Below, one piece after another: positions 34,948 to 45,675 of a stretch of 64,000 nucleotides of DNA. How positions within the stretch are numbered: the stretch's first letter is position 1; each line of letters starts with the position of its first letter. The stretch comes from an uncultured Roseovarius sp. (lineage in GTDB: Bacteria; Pseudomonadota; Alphaproteobacteria; Rhodobacterales; Rhodobacteraceae): contig NZ_CAMYMD010000104.1 in the NCBI RefSeq assembly GCF_947259555.1, positions 38,132 through 102,131 on the forward strand. Direction: 5' to 3'. The notes under the pieces are model-generated. The model searched no databases and was not told where the DNA came from. It saw nothing but the letters and a program-made list of their open reading frames with translations. A program made the translations under genes and the position numbers.

Positions 34948-35991
34948 TCAATAGGGCATCGGGTGTTCCCTGTGTACGGCATCGAGGTCCTTTACGACAT
35001 CTTGGCCAAGAACGAGATCGGCAGCGCCAAGCGCGATATCGAGCTGTGCCATGCTGGTTGCGCCAAATATCGCGGACGCCATGAAAGGCCGGGTCAGACA
35101 CCACGCCAGTGCCATTTGCACCGGCTCGAGCTCATGCTTTCGCGCCACCTCCATATAGGCATCCACGGCCTCGAAGGCGCGCCGCACCTTGCGTCCGCCG
35201 AGATCACCGTTGATCGCCATGCGCGAACCATCAGGGATCGCGCCTGACTGGTACTTGCCGGTAAGCAGCCCGGCCGCCAGTGGTGAAAATGCAAGGAGAC
35301 CCACATCCTCATTCACGCTCAACTCGGCAAGGTCCGTGTCAAAGAGCCGACACATCAGTGAGTACTCGTTCTGGATCGTGGCGGCACGCGGACCATGCCC
35401 CGACTCTGCCAAGCGCAGCCATTGGGCGGTGCCCCAGGCGCTCTCGTTGGAGAGCCCGAAGGCGCGGATCGTGCCCCGCTCCACCTCGCGGCGGAGCGCC
35501 TCAAGCGTTTCCTCCATGTGATCGAGCGTTTCCGTGCGGTTTTGACCGGAGGGGTCGTAGCTCCAGTTCTGGCGGAACATGTAGCTGCCCCGATTGGGCC
35601 AATGAAATTGGTAGAGATCGATACAATCAGTCCTAAGGCGGCCCAAGGATGCCTCCACCGCGTGAGGAATGGTCTTTGCCGAAATCGGCGCACCGTCGCG
35701 CGCGTGCTTGAAGCCTTTTCCGGAATGCTTGGTGGCCAGGACCACATCGTCACGCCGCCCGGATTTTGTCACCCACTGGCCAATAATCTCTTCTGTGAGG
35801 CCCGTGGTTTCGGCCCGTATCGGGGTGGTCGGATACATCTCGGCGGTATCGATGAAATTCACACCCCGCTCCAGCGCCCGGTCGATCTGCGCATGGCCCT
35901 CGACCGTGCTATTCTGCGAGCCCCATGTCATTGATCCAAGACAAAGCACGCTCACCTCGATCCCGGTGCGCCCGAGCGGTCTCTTGTCCAT
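34948..35991 (-). CDS. Aldo/keto reductase (Tas-like)
   Basis: A 347-residue NADPH-dependent oxidoreductase with a TIM barrel. The catalytic tetrad is visible as Asp and Tyr in NFIDTAEMYPTT, Lys in VLATKHSGKG and His in DLYQFHWPNRG. The length and the GSMTWGSQNSTVEG start fit the Tas/YajO-type group. The substrate is unknown. It stands alone. Confidence 0.9.
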   Translation of the reverse strand: MDKRPLGRTGIEVSVLCLGSMTWGSQNSTVEGHAQIDRALERGVNFIDTAEMYPTTPIRAETTGLTEEIIGQWVTKSGRRDDVVLATKHSGKGFKHARDGAPISAKTIPHAVEASLGRLRTDCIDLYQFHWPNRGSYMFRQNWSYDPSGQNRTETLDHMEETLEALRREVERGTIRAFGLSNESAWGTAQWLRLAESGHGPRAATIQNEYSLMCRLFDTDLAELSVNEDVGLLAFSPLAAGLLTGKYQSGAIPDGSRMAINGDLGGRKVRRAFEAVDAYMEVARKHELEPVQMALAWCLTRPFMASAIFGATSMAQLDIALGAADLVLGQDVVKDLDAVHREHPMPY

Positions 35992-36061
35992 AACCTGTCC
36001 CCAAATCCTGTTTTGTCACGGCACTTTATCCGCGTCCCGGTGATGTGCAACCCGGATAGCG

Positions 36062-36922
36062 CTAGCCCCTTTCCGCCTCTGCGCCACCGGGCATCAGACG
36101 TGCCAGTGCGCAGAATGCCTGGAGGCTGACGGTTTCGGCGCGATCGGTCGGCTGAATTCCCGCTGCGCGCAGACGGTCCTCGATATCAGGGACCATGCCC
36201 TTGAGTGCCGCACGCAACATCTTGCGGCGCTGATTGAAGGCGCGGGCCACCACGCGTTCTAGGATCTTGGGGTCGGCCGGATATCGCGGCTCTGGCAGCG
36301 CTGTCAGGTGGACAACCGCACTGGAGACCTTGGGAGGTGGTATAAACGCACCGGGCGGCAGGTGCATCACGATCCGCGGCGTGGCGCGCCATTGCGCAAG
36401 CAGGGCGAGGCGGCCATAGGCCTTGCCGCCCGGCTGTGCCACGATGCGTTCGGCTACCTCGCGCTGAAACATCAAGGTCAGCGATTGCCAGAACGGTGGC
36501 CAGTCTCGTGGCGTGAGCCACCGGATCAAGAGTTCGGTGCCGACATTGTAGGGCAAGTTCGCCACCACCCGGATAGGCGGCGTCAAATGTGCCAGCGGGT
36601 CAATCTCGAGGGCGTCGCCATTGATGATCCTCAAGCGGCCCTCTGCGGCCTCGGCCACCTCCTGTAAGGCGGGAAGGCAGCGGGTATCCTTTTCAATCGC
36701 AAGAACACGGCGCGCGCCTTCGGCCAAGAGGCCACGGGTCAGACCGCCTGGTCCGGGACCGATTTCTAGCACGTCGCTTTCCGTCAGGTCGCCAGCCTGC
36801 CGCGCAATTTTGGCGGTAAGGTTCAGATCGAGCAAGAAATTCTGCCCGAGGGATTTGCGCGCCGACAGGCCATGCGCGGCGATGACCTGACTGAGCGGCG
36901 GCAGATTGGTGAGCGTGTTCAT
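36062..36922 (-). CDS. rsmA: 16S rRNA dimethyladenosine transferase RsmA
   Basis: A 286-residue methyltransferase that dimethylates two adjacent adenosines of helix 45 in 16S rRNA. It shows [18 protein letters not shown], the SAM site [16 protein letters not shown], and the catalytic [11 protein letters not shown]. Its start overlaps the pdxA stop in ATGA. It is the last gene of the lptF-to-rsmA run. Confidence 0.97.
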   Translation of the reverse strand: MNTLTNLPPLSQVIAAHGLSARKSLGQNFLLDLNLTAKIARQAGDLTESDVLEIGPGPGGLTRGLLAEGARRVLAIEKDTRCLPALQEVAEAAEGRLRIINGDALEIDPLAHLTPPIRVVANLPYNVGTELLIRWLTPRDWPPFWQSLTLMFQREVAERIVAQPGGKAYGRLALLAQWRATPRIVMHLPPGAFIPPPKVSSAVVHLTALPEPRYPADPKILERVVARAFNQRRKMLRAALKGMVPDIEDRLRAAGIQPTDRAETVSLQAFCALARLMPGGAEAERG

Positions 36923-37890
36923 GCGTGGCGCGCCCGGCCCATGGCCTGTGCCATTTTCAGGGCCTCGATCAGCGAGGTCGGGTTGGCAATCCCTTGCCCT
37001 GCGATATCGAGAGCGGTGCCGTGATCAGGTGAGGTGCGGATGAAAGGCAAGCCGAGTGTGACATTTACCCCCCGGTCGAAATCCACCGTCTTGATCGGAA
37101 TAAGCGCCTGATCGTGATACATGCATATCGCTGCGTCATAGCCTGACCGCGCGGCGGCATGAAACATCGTGTCGGCGGACATCGGGCCACGCAGGTCCAA
37201 CCCGTCGTCGCGCAGGCGCGTCAACACAGGGGCGATCACCTCGATTTCTTCTCGCCCCATACGCCCGCCCTCTCCGGCATGCGGATTGAGACCGGCGATG
37301 GCGATGCGTGGTGCTGCGATGCCGAAATCGCGGACAAGCGCGGCATTGGTGATGCGGATCGTCTGCTCGAGAAGGGCCGGGTTCAAAGCCTGGGGAACGT
37401 CCGACAAGGGAATGTGGATGGTGGCGGGCACCACGCGAAGGGCATCCGAGGCCAGCATCATCACGACACGGTCAACCCCTGCGAGATGCGCGAGGTATTC
37501 GGTATGGCCGGGATGCTCGAACCCCGCGCCTTCCTGAAGCGCCTGCTTGTGAATGGGGGCTGTGCAGAGTGCCAGCGCCTCGCGTGAGTGCACGAGTTCC
37601 ACGCCGCGAGCGATCACGTCGATGACGGCCTGAGCATGGTCCGGGTTGGGCCTGCCGGGGGTGAGCGAGCCTGCAAAAGGATGCGGTAGCACGGGCAGCG
37701 CCTGCGCTGATGCCGCCACCGCCTCGCCGGGCGTGTCGATCAGCACATGAGGTATGTTGCCCGGTAGATGCGCGGGGTCGCCGATCAGGAAAAACGGCAG
37801 ACGATCTCGAAGCCTGTCCCATGCCGCAGCGGCAATTTCGGGGCCGATACCTGCAGGTTCCCCACAGCTGAGCGCGACCGGGGGCGTCAC
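36919..37890 (-). CDS. pdxA: 4-hydroxythreonine-4-phosphate dehydrogenase
   Basis: A 323-residue NAD-dependent enzyme of pyridoxal-phosphate synthesis. It has [15 protein letters not shown] at the start, metal ligands in [12 protein letters not shown] and [16 protein letters not shown], and [18 protein letters not shown] near the end. Its start overlaps surA and its end overlaps rsmA in ATGA. Confidence 0.96.
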   Translation of the reverse strand: MTPPVALSCGEPAGIGPEIAAAAWDRLRDRLPFFLIGDPAHLPGNIPHVLIDTPGEAVAASAQALPVLPHPFAGSLTPGRPNPDHAQAVIDVIARGVELVHSREALALCTAPIHKQALQEGAGFEHPGHTEYLAHLAGVDRVVMMLASDALRVVPATIHIPLSDVPQALNPALLEQTIRITNAALVRDFGIAAPRIAIAGLNPHAGEGGRMGREEIEVIAPVLTRLRDDGLDLRGPMSADTMFHAAARSGYDAAICMYHDQALIPIKTVDFDRGVNVTLGLPFIRTSPDHGTALDIAGQGIANPTSLIEALKMAQAMGRARHA

Positions 37891-39137
37891 TTCTCGACGA
37901 TCCGCGCCTCGGCGCGCAACTGTTCGAGATAGCCATTGGCAAAGGATTCGATCCGCTGATTGCGGATGAAGTTGCTGAGATCCTCAACCGAGGGCTGCTC
38001 GCCATCGAGCTTGGGGGACCGCCCGCACAGCATGAGGAAAACGAGCGTGTCGCCATTGGAGCGAGTGACATTCGCCGAGGTTTCGCCGGGATCGAGACGT
38101 GCCAACTCCAGCGCGATATCCTCGGGGATTTCCTCAGGAGCCCTTGATCCGCGCTCCAGTACTTCGGGCGGTTGCCCATACGCCACGCCATAAAGGTCGT
38201 CACAGGTATCGACCGACGCACGCACCTGCGCCGCGCGTTGCAGGGCGGCCTCGCTGCGCCCACCCGGAATATAGTAGGCGGCGTATTCGATCGCCGAGAA
38301 TTCGGGCGTGGATACGGATGTTTCCTCGATGTCGCGCATGTAAAACAGCGCAAGTCCCGCATCGATTGGCAACGGATCAGATATCTCGCCTGGCGCGAGG
38401 GCGAGCACGATCTGGCGTAAGCTTGCAGGCAGATCGGAAAGCGCGACCCAATTCATGCGTCCGCCACGTCCTGCGGAGGGTGCCGCCGAATGACGGCGCG
38501 CTGCGGCGGCAAACTCAGCCTCGCTTTCGGATTGAGCGATGCGAGCAGCGAGCGTCTGCTGCGCCTCGGCTTCTTCGGGGCTCCTGATTGGGAGGATGAT
38601 TTCCGACAACAGCACCCGAACCGCAGCCCCGCCCGTAAGTGCCCGCGCGGCGCGCTCCAGGTCGTCTTCACTCACGGATACGCGAGGGGCAAACCGCGCG
38701 CGTGTCAGCTCTCGCCAAGTGATCCCGGCGCGGACAAATTCGCGGAACGATTCCTCTGAAACGCCGGCACCGGCCAGAGCTTTGATCAATTCCTCGGCGT
38801 TCATGTTGGCGCGACCGGCGAATTCCTCCATCCCTGCGCGGATCATGTCATCCTCTATGACCAGCCCGTTGGCCCGCGCCGCGTCCAGTTTGATCCGCTC
38901 CTCAATCAACTGTTTCCGCGCGAGGCGTTGTGGATCGCCCGGCGCACGAAACAGCGTCAGCATGCGTCCTCTTTGTTGAAGCTCGTATCGCGTAATCGCC
39001 TGATCGTTGACGTGCACAACCGGTACAAAGAGGTTCTGCGCGCGCGCCGTGTCAGCCGGCCAGGCGAGGCCAGTGGCGGCGGTCGCGGCGAGAGCCAAGG
39101 CGGCAAATGTGCGGCGTAGGGTAGATATCATTCTCAT
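37887..39137 (-). CDS. surA: Periplasmic peptidyl-prolyl isomerase SurA
   Basis: The protein has 416 residues from ATG 39137 (AGGA upstream, overlapping the lptD stop). ATG 39149 and 39131 are alternatives. It has a signal peptide, an N-terminal chaperone region (VNDQAITRYELQQRGRML) and one clear parvulin domain (RVLLSEIILPI to the LALFYMRDIEE region). SurA folds outer-membrane proteins, including LptD encoded just upstream. The second parvulin domain is weak. Confidence 0.9.
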   Translation of the reverse strand: MRMISTLRRTFAALALAATAATGLAWPADTARAQNLFVPVVHVNDQAITRYELQQRGRMLTLFRAPGDPQRLARKQLIEERIKLDAARANGLVIEDDMIRAGMEEFAGRANMNAEELIKALAGAGVSEESFREFVRAGITWRELTRARFAPRVSVSEDDLERAARALTGGAAVRVLLSEIILPIRSPEEAEAQQTLAARIAQSESEAEFAAAARRHSAAPSAGRGGRMNWVALSDLPASLRQIVLALAPGEISDPLPIDAGLALFYMRDIEETSVSTPEFSAIEYAAYYIPGGRSEAALQRAAQVRASVDTCDDLYGVAYGQPPEVLERGSRAPEEIPEDIALELARLDPGETSANVTRSNGDTLVFLMLCGRSPKLDGEQPSVEDLSNFIRNQRIESFANGYLEQLRAEARIVEK

Positions 39138-41308
39138 CAGTTCCTGCATGTCCGGGCAAAGCTCTTGTCTCGGGTCGTAGCCGAAAAGCCCCTGAGCCCC
39201 ACCGTAAAGCCGATGTTGGTTTCGGGTTCAAGGATAGTCGAAGAGGTGAAGCGGCGCGAGACTGAAAGCGTGATGTCGACGCATTCATTCGAATACGTCA
39301 CGCCAGCCCCGGCGCGCACGCTCCTGTCTTCGGCGACGTCAAACCGCCAGTCGGCATGGCCGGTCCAGTGACGGGCAAAGCGATAGCTGCCGTCAATCGC
39401 CCATTCCGAAATTGTCGACGGCCGGTTTTCGCCTGGATCGTCAGGGAGCCAGACATATGTCGCCCCGATATCGGTATAGTCATTCTGCCAACTCGCGCGC
39501 GCCTCGACCTTGGTGGTGTCGAAGACCTCGTCGAACAGGCCTCGCGCCGTCACCGCGAGGCCCGTATCATTGCGGAACTGTCCGGCAATGAGAAAATCCG
39601 AGGTTCGATCCCGTAAACCGGAAGATTTGGTGAAGGATGGCGTGACGCCGTCGCGCTCGAGAAGCCGCTCGTCGCGCCAGACCTGACCTACGGCGAGGCT
39701 GCTTTGCCAGCCGGTCGGATCAATGCGAGTCCAACTTAGACCTAAGGCCGCACTGTAGCCCCGCTCCCGCCGATCCGGCGCATTGAACCGTGACGGGTTG
39801 AAGAGATTTCCTTCGTCAAACTCCACCTGTGTCGTTTCATCCAGCGGGATATCCGGGTTGGAGCCGCCCGACCAAGCCATTTGGAGTACGGGTTCGACCA
39901 CGTGGGTGACCGCGCCGCCGGTGGATTTCATCAACGGCCAGCGCAGCTCTAACGCAGCTGTGGGTGTGATCTCGGTCGCGTCTGATGCCGAGGTGATCCC
40001 GGACTGTGCAATCTCGAAATGATCAAGGATCAAACCGGTCTGGAAAGAGGCCAGAACGCCGCCGGGCAACGTCCAGCCGCGCAGCCAGTCAAGCCGCGTG
40101 GTGAAACGTGTCACATCGCGCCCGTCGGCAAATCGGTCGAGTGTGGCAATCGTCGAATCCGAGCTGCGATAATGGCCGTGCAGCGCCGCACCAAAGCGTA
40201 GCTCCCCGCCGAGGCGCGACGGGAAAATCCGGCGCTCGTATTCTGCGTTGCCCGCCAACGTGGGCAATGTCGCGTTGCTCTCACCGTCCCGTTGCGAATG
40301 GAAATGCGTTATCGCACCGCGAATATATTCATCGCGCCGCGCCCGTTCGACCGATAGCTCGTTTTCCAGCCTGTCCTTATCGGAGAAACCGTGATCGAGC
40401 AGGAAGGTATCGTCGCTTGCCCACTCGATGTTGAACCGCAGCACGAATTCACGCGCTATGTCGAAGCGGCCTTGGCCAAAGAGATACCCGCGTGATGAGC
40501 GTGGATTGAATTTGTCGTCGGAGATCGCGCCCTCGAATATGATGTCCCCGATGCGGAATGCCTGACGGTAGCGCAGTTCGAGGCGGCGGGAATTCGTTGC
40601 CCAGAACGGAGCGAGCGTCAGATCCCGATGTTCGCCTATCGGAATGAAATACGGCACTCTTACACCGGTGCCCAGCAAGGACGAATTGACCAGTGACGGC
40701 GTCAGAAATCCCGGAGCGCGATCGAGCGTCGGGTCCGGCAGGCGCAAGCGCGGCAGGTAGAACACCGGAGTGTCGAGGATGCGGAACTGGGCATTCTCAA
40801 AATAGAGTTGACGCGCCTGTTCGTCATGCACCACCCGGCGTGCCCTGATCTGCCAGAGCGGGGGACTCTTCGAGTCGCAGATACGGCAGGACGTGACGGC
40901 GACCTTGTAGAGCTGATTGTAGCGTGCATCAGTACGGCGCATCTCGAACGCTGCAAGCTGAAGCTGTTGCTGCATCACGATCCGCGCGCCGCGCAGCAAT
41001 CCGTTGGTCATTTCGCGGTCAAGCTCGGCGCTGTCAGCCAGCACGACCGTGCCCGTCTCATCAGTGAGCGTCAGCGGCCCGGTGATACGCAGCGTCTCGG
41101 TCGCCCGGTCATATGCGATTTCCCGCGCCTTCAGGCGGCGGCCTTGATGGAGGGCCTCGACATTACCGGTCGCGATCAGCGTCTCGTCGGCCGTCAGGCG
41201 CACGTTGTCTGCCACAAGCATGGCAGGTGTCGGCGGCGCCTCTTGCGCCAGAAGCGGTAGGGCCCACACAATGAGCAGGCACCAAAGACCACACAGGCGA
41301 GCGATCAT
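39137..41308 (-). CDS. lptD: LPS-assembly outer-membrane protein LptD
   Basis: The protein has 723 residues from ATG 41308, with GGAGG four bases upstream and overlapping the lptG stop. It has a signal peptide, an N-terminal OstA/jellyroll region (VRLTADETLIATGNVEALHQ, GRRLKAREIAYDR) and a large C-terminal beta barrel ending NIGFTVGLRGF. Cysteines (SCRICDSK, NECVD, FARTC) could form the disulfides needed for LptD maturation. It inserts LPS at the cell surface. Confidence 0.93.
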   Translation of the reverse strand: MIARLCGLWCLLIVWALPLLAQEAPPTPAMLVADNVRLTADETLIATGNVEALHQGRRLKAREIAYDRATETLRITGPLTLTDETGTVVLADSAELDREMTNGLLRGARIVMQQQLQLAAFEMRRTDARYNQLYKVAVTSCRICDSKSPPLWQIRARRVVHDEQARQLYFENAQFRILDTPVFYLPRLRLPDPTLDRAPGFLTPSLVNSSLLGTGVRVPYFIPIGEHRDLTLAPFWATNSRRLELRYRQAFRIGDIIFEGAISDDKFNPRSSRGYLFGQGRFDIAREFVLRFNIEWASDDTFLLDHGFSDKDRLENELSVERARRDEYIRGAITHFHSQRDGESNATLPTLAGNAEYERRIFPSRLGGELRFGAALHGHYRSSDSTIATLDRFADGRDVTRFTTRLDWLRGWTLPGGVLASFQTGLILDHFEIAQSGITSASDATEITPTAALELRWPLMKSTGGAVTHVVEPVLQMAWSGGSNPDIPLDETTQVEFDEGNLFNPSRFNAPDRRERGYSAALGLSWTRIDPTGWQSSLAVGQVWRDERLLERDGVTPSFTKSSGLRDRTSDFLIAGQFRNDTGLAVTARGLFDEVFDTTKVEARASWQNDYTDIGATYVWLPDDPGENRPSTISEWAIDGSYRFARHWTGHADWRFDVAEDRSVRAGAGVTYSNECVDITLSVSRRFTSSTILEPETNIGFTVGLRGFSATTRDKSFARTCRN

Positions 41309-42396
41309 CCGTCCTCCAGGTGCAATAGAATGCCAATCCCGAGAAGCAACGAGGCAACAGGTGGTGCCCATGCCGCGAGCAGTATGGGGATCTGGCCGTT
41401 CTCACCAAGAATTTGCGCGAAATTGCGTATGTAGTGCAGGCCAAAGCCCAATAAGACCGCCGTCAGTACCGAAATCCCAACATTGGCACCGCGGGAGTGG
41501 CGCATCGTGAAGGCCGCCGAAATCAGCACGAGCGCGACCAGAAAGACCGGCTGCGCGAGTTCTTTCTGAAACCAGATCGCGTAACGCCGGGCCGAGAAAC
41601 CGGCCTCTTCCAGTTGATCGATGAACCCGGGCAGGTCCCAGATCGGGATATATTCCGGGCTGCCAAAGCTATCCAGGATACGGTCCTGTGTCAGATCCGA
41701 GGGCACCGACATACGGGCCTCTTCACGCGCCGTGGCCTCGGGGTTGACGCCTTTGGAAAGGTCCCAGATTTTGGCATTCGTGAGGGTCCATCCGCCTGGC
41801 TCCAGTTGTGCACTCGCCGCCGAAATGCGCCTTAGGGGCTGGCCGTCCAATGCGAAATCCAGAAAGGTCGGATCGTAGAGCGTCGTGAGATCAGAGCTGG
41901 CACGCGCGGCAAAGATCACCGTCTGGCCGTCTGCCCCGCCTTGGCGCAGCCATAGCCCCTCGGAGGCAATCGCCATATCGGATGACGTCGTGCCCGAATA
42001 GCTGTTGACGACGTCATGATGTCGTTTGGCCGTGGCCGCGACGAATGGGTTGCCCATCGCCACACCCAAAAGCCCGATCGAAAGTGCGACGGCCGCAGGT
42101 GCCAAAAGGCCACGCAGCGCCGATCGCCCGGAGGCGCGCAAGACGACAAGCTCGGACGTTCGCGCCAGTCGGAGAAATAATGCGACGGAGGCGAGGATCA
42201 TGACCAGCGGGATGATCTCGTAATAGGCTTCTGGCAGCTTCAAAAGCACGATCCCGAAAACCTTGCCGAAAGGAAGCTCTGGAAAGTCACCCAATTCGTC
42301 CACGAGATCGATGAGACCCAAGAGGACGGTCAGCGTGATTGTAACCCCGAGAAAGTTGATGAAAAACCGGCGGGCAAAATAGAGTTGCAGGGTCAT
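41305..42396 (-). CDS. lptG: LPS export permease LptG
   Basis: The protein has 363 residues from ATG 42396, overlapping the lptF stop (ATGA). The start TLQLYFARRFFINFLGVTIT and the three C-terminal membrane helices match the YjgP/YjgQ family. With LptF and LptB2 it extracts LPS from the inner membrane. An upstream frame of 44 residues is not supported. Confidence 0.94.
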   Translation of the reverse strand: MTLQLYFARRFFINFLGVTITLTVLLGLIDLVDELGDFPELPFGKVFGIVLLKLPEAYYEIIPLVMILASVALFLRLARTSELVVLRASGRSALRGLLAPAAVALSIGLLGVAMGNPFVAATAKRHHDVVNSYSGTTSSDMAIASEGLWLRQGGADGQTVIFAARASSDLTTLYDPTFLDFALDGQPLRRISAASAQLEPGGWTLTNAKIWDLSKGVNPEATAREEARMSVPSDLTQDRILDSFGSPEYIPIWDLPGFIDQLEEAGFSARRYAIWFQKELAQPVFLVALVLISAAFTMRHSRGANVGISVLTAVLLGFGLHYIRNFAQILGENGQIPILLAAWAPPVASLLLGIGILLHLEDG

Positions 42397-43541
42397 GTCG
42401 GTATCTCGGCCTCGACACGGCGCGCCCTGCGTGTCATGCGCCTCCAGAACAACGGATAGGTTGCGAGTGTCAAAAGCCCCGTCGCCAGCGCCAGTCCCAG
42501 CAGGATCGGCAGGTAGAGAAGGGGCCACAATGCGCCATTCTCCAGCACAGGGGCAACCACCATGCTCTCGACGATCTTGATGCCGATCAACAGCCCAAAC
42601 GCAAGCAGGATCTGCCGCCAGACGCCGAAACGGCTATAGGCCCCGACGAGCAGCGTGGAAAACCCGATGAGCGCCGCAACAACGCAGAGGAGCGCGCTTG
42701 TGATGCGACCATGCACCTGGGACATCACAAGCCCGAGGCTTGTCGTCGTGCGCTCGGCCACCGCTGACGGATTGCGAAGCATCTCGAAAGTCGAAGCATA
42801 AGCGACCTTGTCGAGGCTCACCGCGTCACGGTCAATGAGGCTACTGATATCGTATGAAAAATCGTCAAAATAAGTTGTGAAGAGCCGGTCCGAGTCTGGG
42901 CGGATGTTCTGGGCCAGCCCGGCCACCATCACGAGGCGAGTGCCGTCCCGTTCCTGCACAAGATAGGCGCGGGACGACGTGTAGGTGACAGGTGCTTCGG
43001 GGGCGCGGCGGTCAGAAAGAAAAACGTCGCGCAATTCCCCCTCTGGCGAAATCTCGCGGATATAGAACGTGATTCCCGGCGCGGGGTGCAGGAACTCGCC
43101 CTCGCTCAACAGTTTCGCGGTGATATTGCGCGACACCTCGTCCTGACGCTGGTTCAGTTGGCTCAGACTGGCGGGAATGAGGTAATGCGCAAGCAGAGAC
43201 ATCATCACCGCAACAATTACCCCGAAGGTTACAACTGGCCGTGCGAGCCGCAACGGTGAGTACCCTGTGGCCTGCATCACGGTCAGCTCGCTTTCAGAGG
43301 AAAGTCGATTGATCACGTAGACGGCCGCCGCAAATGCCGCAATCGGCAGAACAACGCCGATCACTCCCGGCAGCGTCAGTGCCGTGAATTCCAGAAAGAT
43401 CCATGCGGGCTGGCCATCCCCGATCAGCCGGTCGAACATGCGCACCGCTTTGTTGATCCAGAAGATGGATACCAGAACGAGCGCAAAGAAACCGAACAGA
43501 ACCATGAATTGCGACAGCATGTATCTGTCGAGTCTGGTCAA
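42393..43541 (-). CDS. lptF: LPS export permease LptF
   Basis: The protein has 382 residues if started at TTG 43541, which has GGGGG six bases upstream and gives the family N-terminus TRLDRYMLSQFMVLFGFFAL. A TTG at 43574 would add 11 residues but lacks a spaced ribosome site. Six membrane helices and the periplasmic jellyroll are of normal length. It leads the coupled run lptF-lptG-lptD-surA-pdxA-rsmA. Confidence 0.9.
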   Translation of the reverse strand: MTRLDRYMLSQFMVLFGFFALVLVSIFWINKAVRMFDRLIGDGQPAWIFLEFTALTLPGVIGVVLPIAAFAAAVYVINRLSSESELTVMQATGYSPLRLARPVVTFGVIVAVMMSLLAHYLIPASLSQLNQRQDEVSRNITAKLLSEGEFLHPAPGITFYIREISPEGELRDVFLSDRRAPEAPVTYTSSRAYLVQERDGTRLVMVAGLAQNIRPDSDRLFTTYFDDFSYDISSLIDRDAVSLDKVAYASTFEMLRNPSAVAERTTTSLGLVMSQVHGRITSALLCVVAALIGFSTLLVGAYSRFGVWRQILLAFGLLIGIKIVESMVVAPVLENGALWPLLYLPILLGLALATGLLTLATYPLFWRRMTRRARRVEAEIPT

Positions 43542-43668
43542 TTTTTTCCCCCACGGCAGCAGACTTGAGAGCAACCTAGCGGAATTGACAGCGAGGGAAA
43601 ACTGCTAACTGGTCATCGGCGGCGTGCCGCGATACGTCTGGTGCGACCCAACCATAAGGAGCCTTTCG

Positions 43669-45141
43669 ATGACCACGCCCGTTTCCGTCGCCTTCACCGA
43701 GACAGAGCTTGACCTGATTGCGAGCGCAGAGGGGCGCGTCGCCGTGTTCATCACCCCGGATGGCAAGCTCGATCAGGCCGGGCGGCGGGTTAATCGTCTG
43801 ATGAAGGGAACGCTGGCGCGCATTGTTGAAAGCGGGGCGCTCGAAAAGAAGTCTGCTGGCGACATTATCAGCCTGGCATGGCCTGTGGGCCTCTCGGCTG
43901 AAGCGCTTGATATCTTGATTCTGCCGCGCAATGCCAGCGTCGAGGAAAGCCGCCGCGCGGGCGTGGCGCTGGGCCGCTCCAAAGGCACCAAGCCGCTTTT
44001 GCTCCTGGGCGCGTCTCTCAAGCGGCCGGTTGAGGTGATTCTGGGGGCTGTTCTGCGGGCATACGAATTCACACCCCACAAGACCTCCGAGACGCAGGAG
44101 GGCGGGGCGATCACGGCGATGGTCGCCAAGCCTGACGAGGTAGAGGCTGCTGCCGCCCCCGCGCTCGCCGTGGCAGAGGGCGTGTTCTTTACCCGCGATC
44201 TGGTGAGTGAGCCGGCCAATCACCTGACCACGACGGAATTCGCCAATCGAATTTTGGCAATGCAGGATATCGGGCTCAAGATCACCGTGTTTGAAGAAAG
44301 CGATCTGGAGCGCCTTGGAATGGGCGCGCTTCTGTCCGTTGGCCATGGCAGCGCCAGCCCGACGAAGATGGCCGTCATGGAGTGGCAGGGCGGACCAGAG
44401 GGCGAGCCACCTCTGGCGCTTGTCGGCAAGGGCGTGGTGTTCGACACTGGCGGTATAAGTCTCAAGCCATCGGCGGGCATGGAAGACATGACCATGGACA
44501 TGGGGGGCGCCGGTGTCGTTGCCGGCGTGATGCGCACGTTGGCGCGGCGCGGCGCCAAGGCCAATGTTGTGGGCCTTGTCGGGCTGGTCGAGAATATGCC
44601 GTCAGACCGCGCAACGCGCCCCGGTGATGTGGTCACCTCGATGAAAGGTGACACGATTGAGGTCATCAATACCGATGCCGAGGGGCGGCTCGTGCTCGCT
44701 GACGTGATGTGGTACGCGCAGGAGACGTATCAGCCTTGCGGCATGATTGATCTGGCGACCCTTACGGGCGCCGCGATTGTCGCGCTTGGCCATGAAAACG
44801 CCGCCGTGCTCAGCAACGACGACACGCTTTGCAACACCTTTCTCAAGGCCGCCAAGGCTGAGGGCGAGGGTGCATGGCGTATGCCGCTGGGCAAAGGCTA
44901 TGCCGATCTGATGAAGAGCCAGATTGCGGATATCAAGAATTCCGGCGGTCGGCCTGCTGGCACGATCACGGCGGCTGAATTTCTGCATCGTTTCGTGCAG
45001 GACGGCTCGGCGTGGGTGCATCTCGACATTGCGGGCGTGGCCAGTGTCAAATCCGAAACTCCTTACGCGCCCATGGGCGCATCTGGCTGGGGGGTTATGG
45101 CGCTGAACCGGCTGGTCGCGGACATGCTCGAGGGGGATTGA
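43669..45141 (+). CDS. pepA: Leucyl aminopeptidase (M17)
   Basis: The protein has 490 residues from ATG 43669 (AAGGAG, seven-base spacing). The catalytic C-terminal domain contains LVGKGVVFDTGGISLKPS and the signature NTDAEGRLVLADVMWYA, holding the two-metal ligands and the active Arg. It removes N-terminal residues from peptides in the cytoplasm. It is divergent from lptF and coupled to holC. Confidence 0.96.
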   Translation: MTTPVSVAFTETELDLIASAEGRVAVFITPDGKLDQAGRRVNRLMKGTLARIVESGALEKKSAGDIISLAWPVGLSAEALDILILPRNASVEESRRAGVALGRSKGTKPLLLLGASLKRPVEVILGAVLRAYEFTPHKTSETQEGGAITAMVAKPDEVEAAAAPALAVAEGVFFTRDLVSEPANHLTTTEFANRILAMQDIGLKITVFEESDLERLGMGALLSVGHGSASPTKMAVMEWQGGPEGEPPLALVGKGVVFDTGGISLKPSAGMEDMTMDMGGAGVVAGVMRTLARRGAKANVVGLVGLVENMPSDRATRPGDVVTSMKGDTIEVINTDAEGRLVLADVMWYAQETYQPCGMIDLATLTGAAIVALGHENAAVLSNDDTLCNTFLKAAKAEGEGAWRMPLGKGYADLMKSQIADIKNSGGRPAGTITAAEFLHRFVQDGSAWVHLDIAGVASVKSETPYAPMGASGWGVMALNRLVADMLEGD

Positions 45142-45599
45142 TGGGCGCGGCCTATTTCTATCATCTGACGCAGCGGCCGCTCGACGTGACCTTGCCCCTG
45201 CTTTTGGGCAAGGCGCTCAGTGCGGGGTGGCGTGTGGCAGTGCGAGGATGCGATCCTGCGCGTATGGACTGGCTTGATCAGAAGCTGTGGCTTGGTCCAG
45301 AGGACGGGTTTTTGCCGCATGGGGTCGCGGGCGGGCCATATGATGCCGACCAGCCGGTTCTGCTGACCACCGGCGCCGCGCGACCCAATGGTGCGGTCTG
45401 CGTGATGGCTGTGGACGGGGCCGAAGTGGATGCCACCGAAGTGCATGAACTGGAGCGGGTTTGTATTCTCTTTGACGGAAATGATGCGCGCGCGGTCGAT
45501 GTGGCGCGGACACAATGGAAAGAGCTGACAGGCGCGGGGTGCGCTGCGCAATATTGGTCCGAGGCGTCCGGCAAATGGGAGAAGAAGGCCGAGGCCTGA
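45141..45599 (+). CDS. holC: DNA polymerase III chi subunit
   Basis: The protein has 152 residues from ATG 45141, overlapping the pepA stop in TGATG. AAYFYHLTQRPLDVTLPLLL, LWLGPEDGFLPHGVA and QPVLLTTG are typical of HolC. Chi links the clamp loader to single-strand-binding protein. The pepA-holC pairing is common in proteobacteria and supports the call. Confidence 0.93.
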   Translation: MGAAYFYHLTQRPLDVTLPLLLGKALSAGWRVAVRGCDPARMDWLDQKLWLGPEDGFLPHGVAGGPYDADQPVLLTTGAARPNGAVCVMAVDGAEVDATEVHELERVCILFDGNDARAVDVARTQWKELTGAGCAAQYWSEASGKWEKKAEA

Positions 45600-45675
45600 C
45601 CCGTGTTTGCGCGCGCAGGGTGCGGAACGCCTCAACCGAATCCCACCCCTCGGCCGGGGCCATGTGCAAGACCGT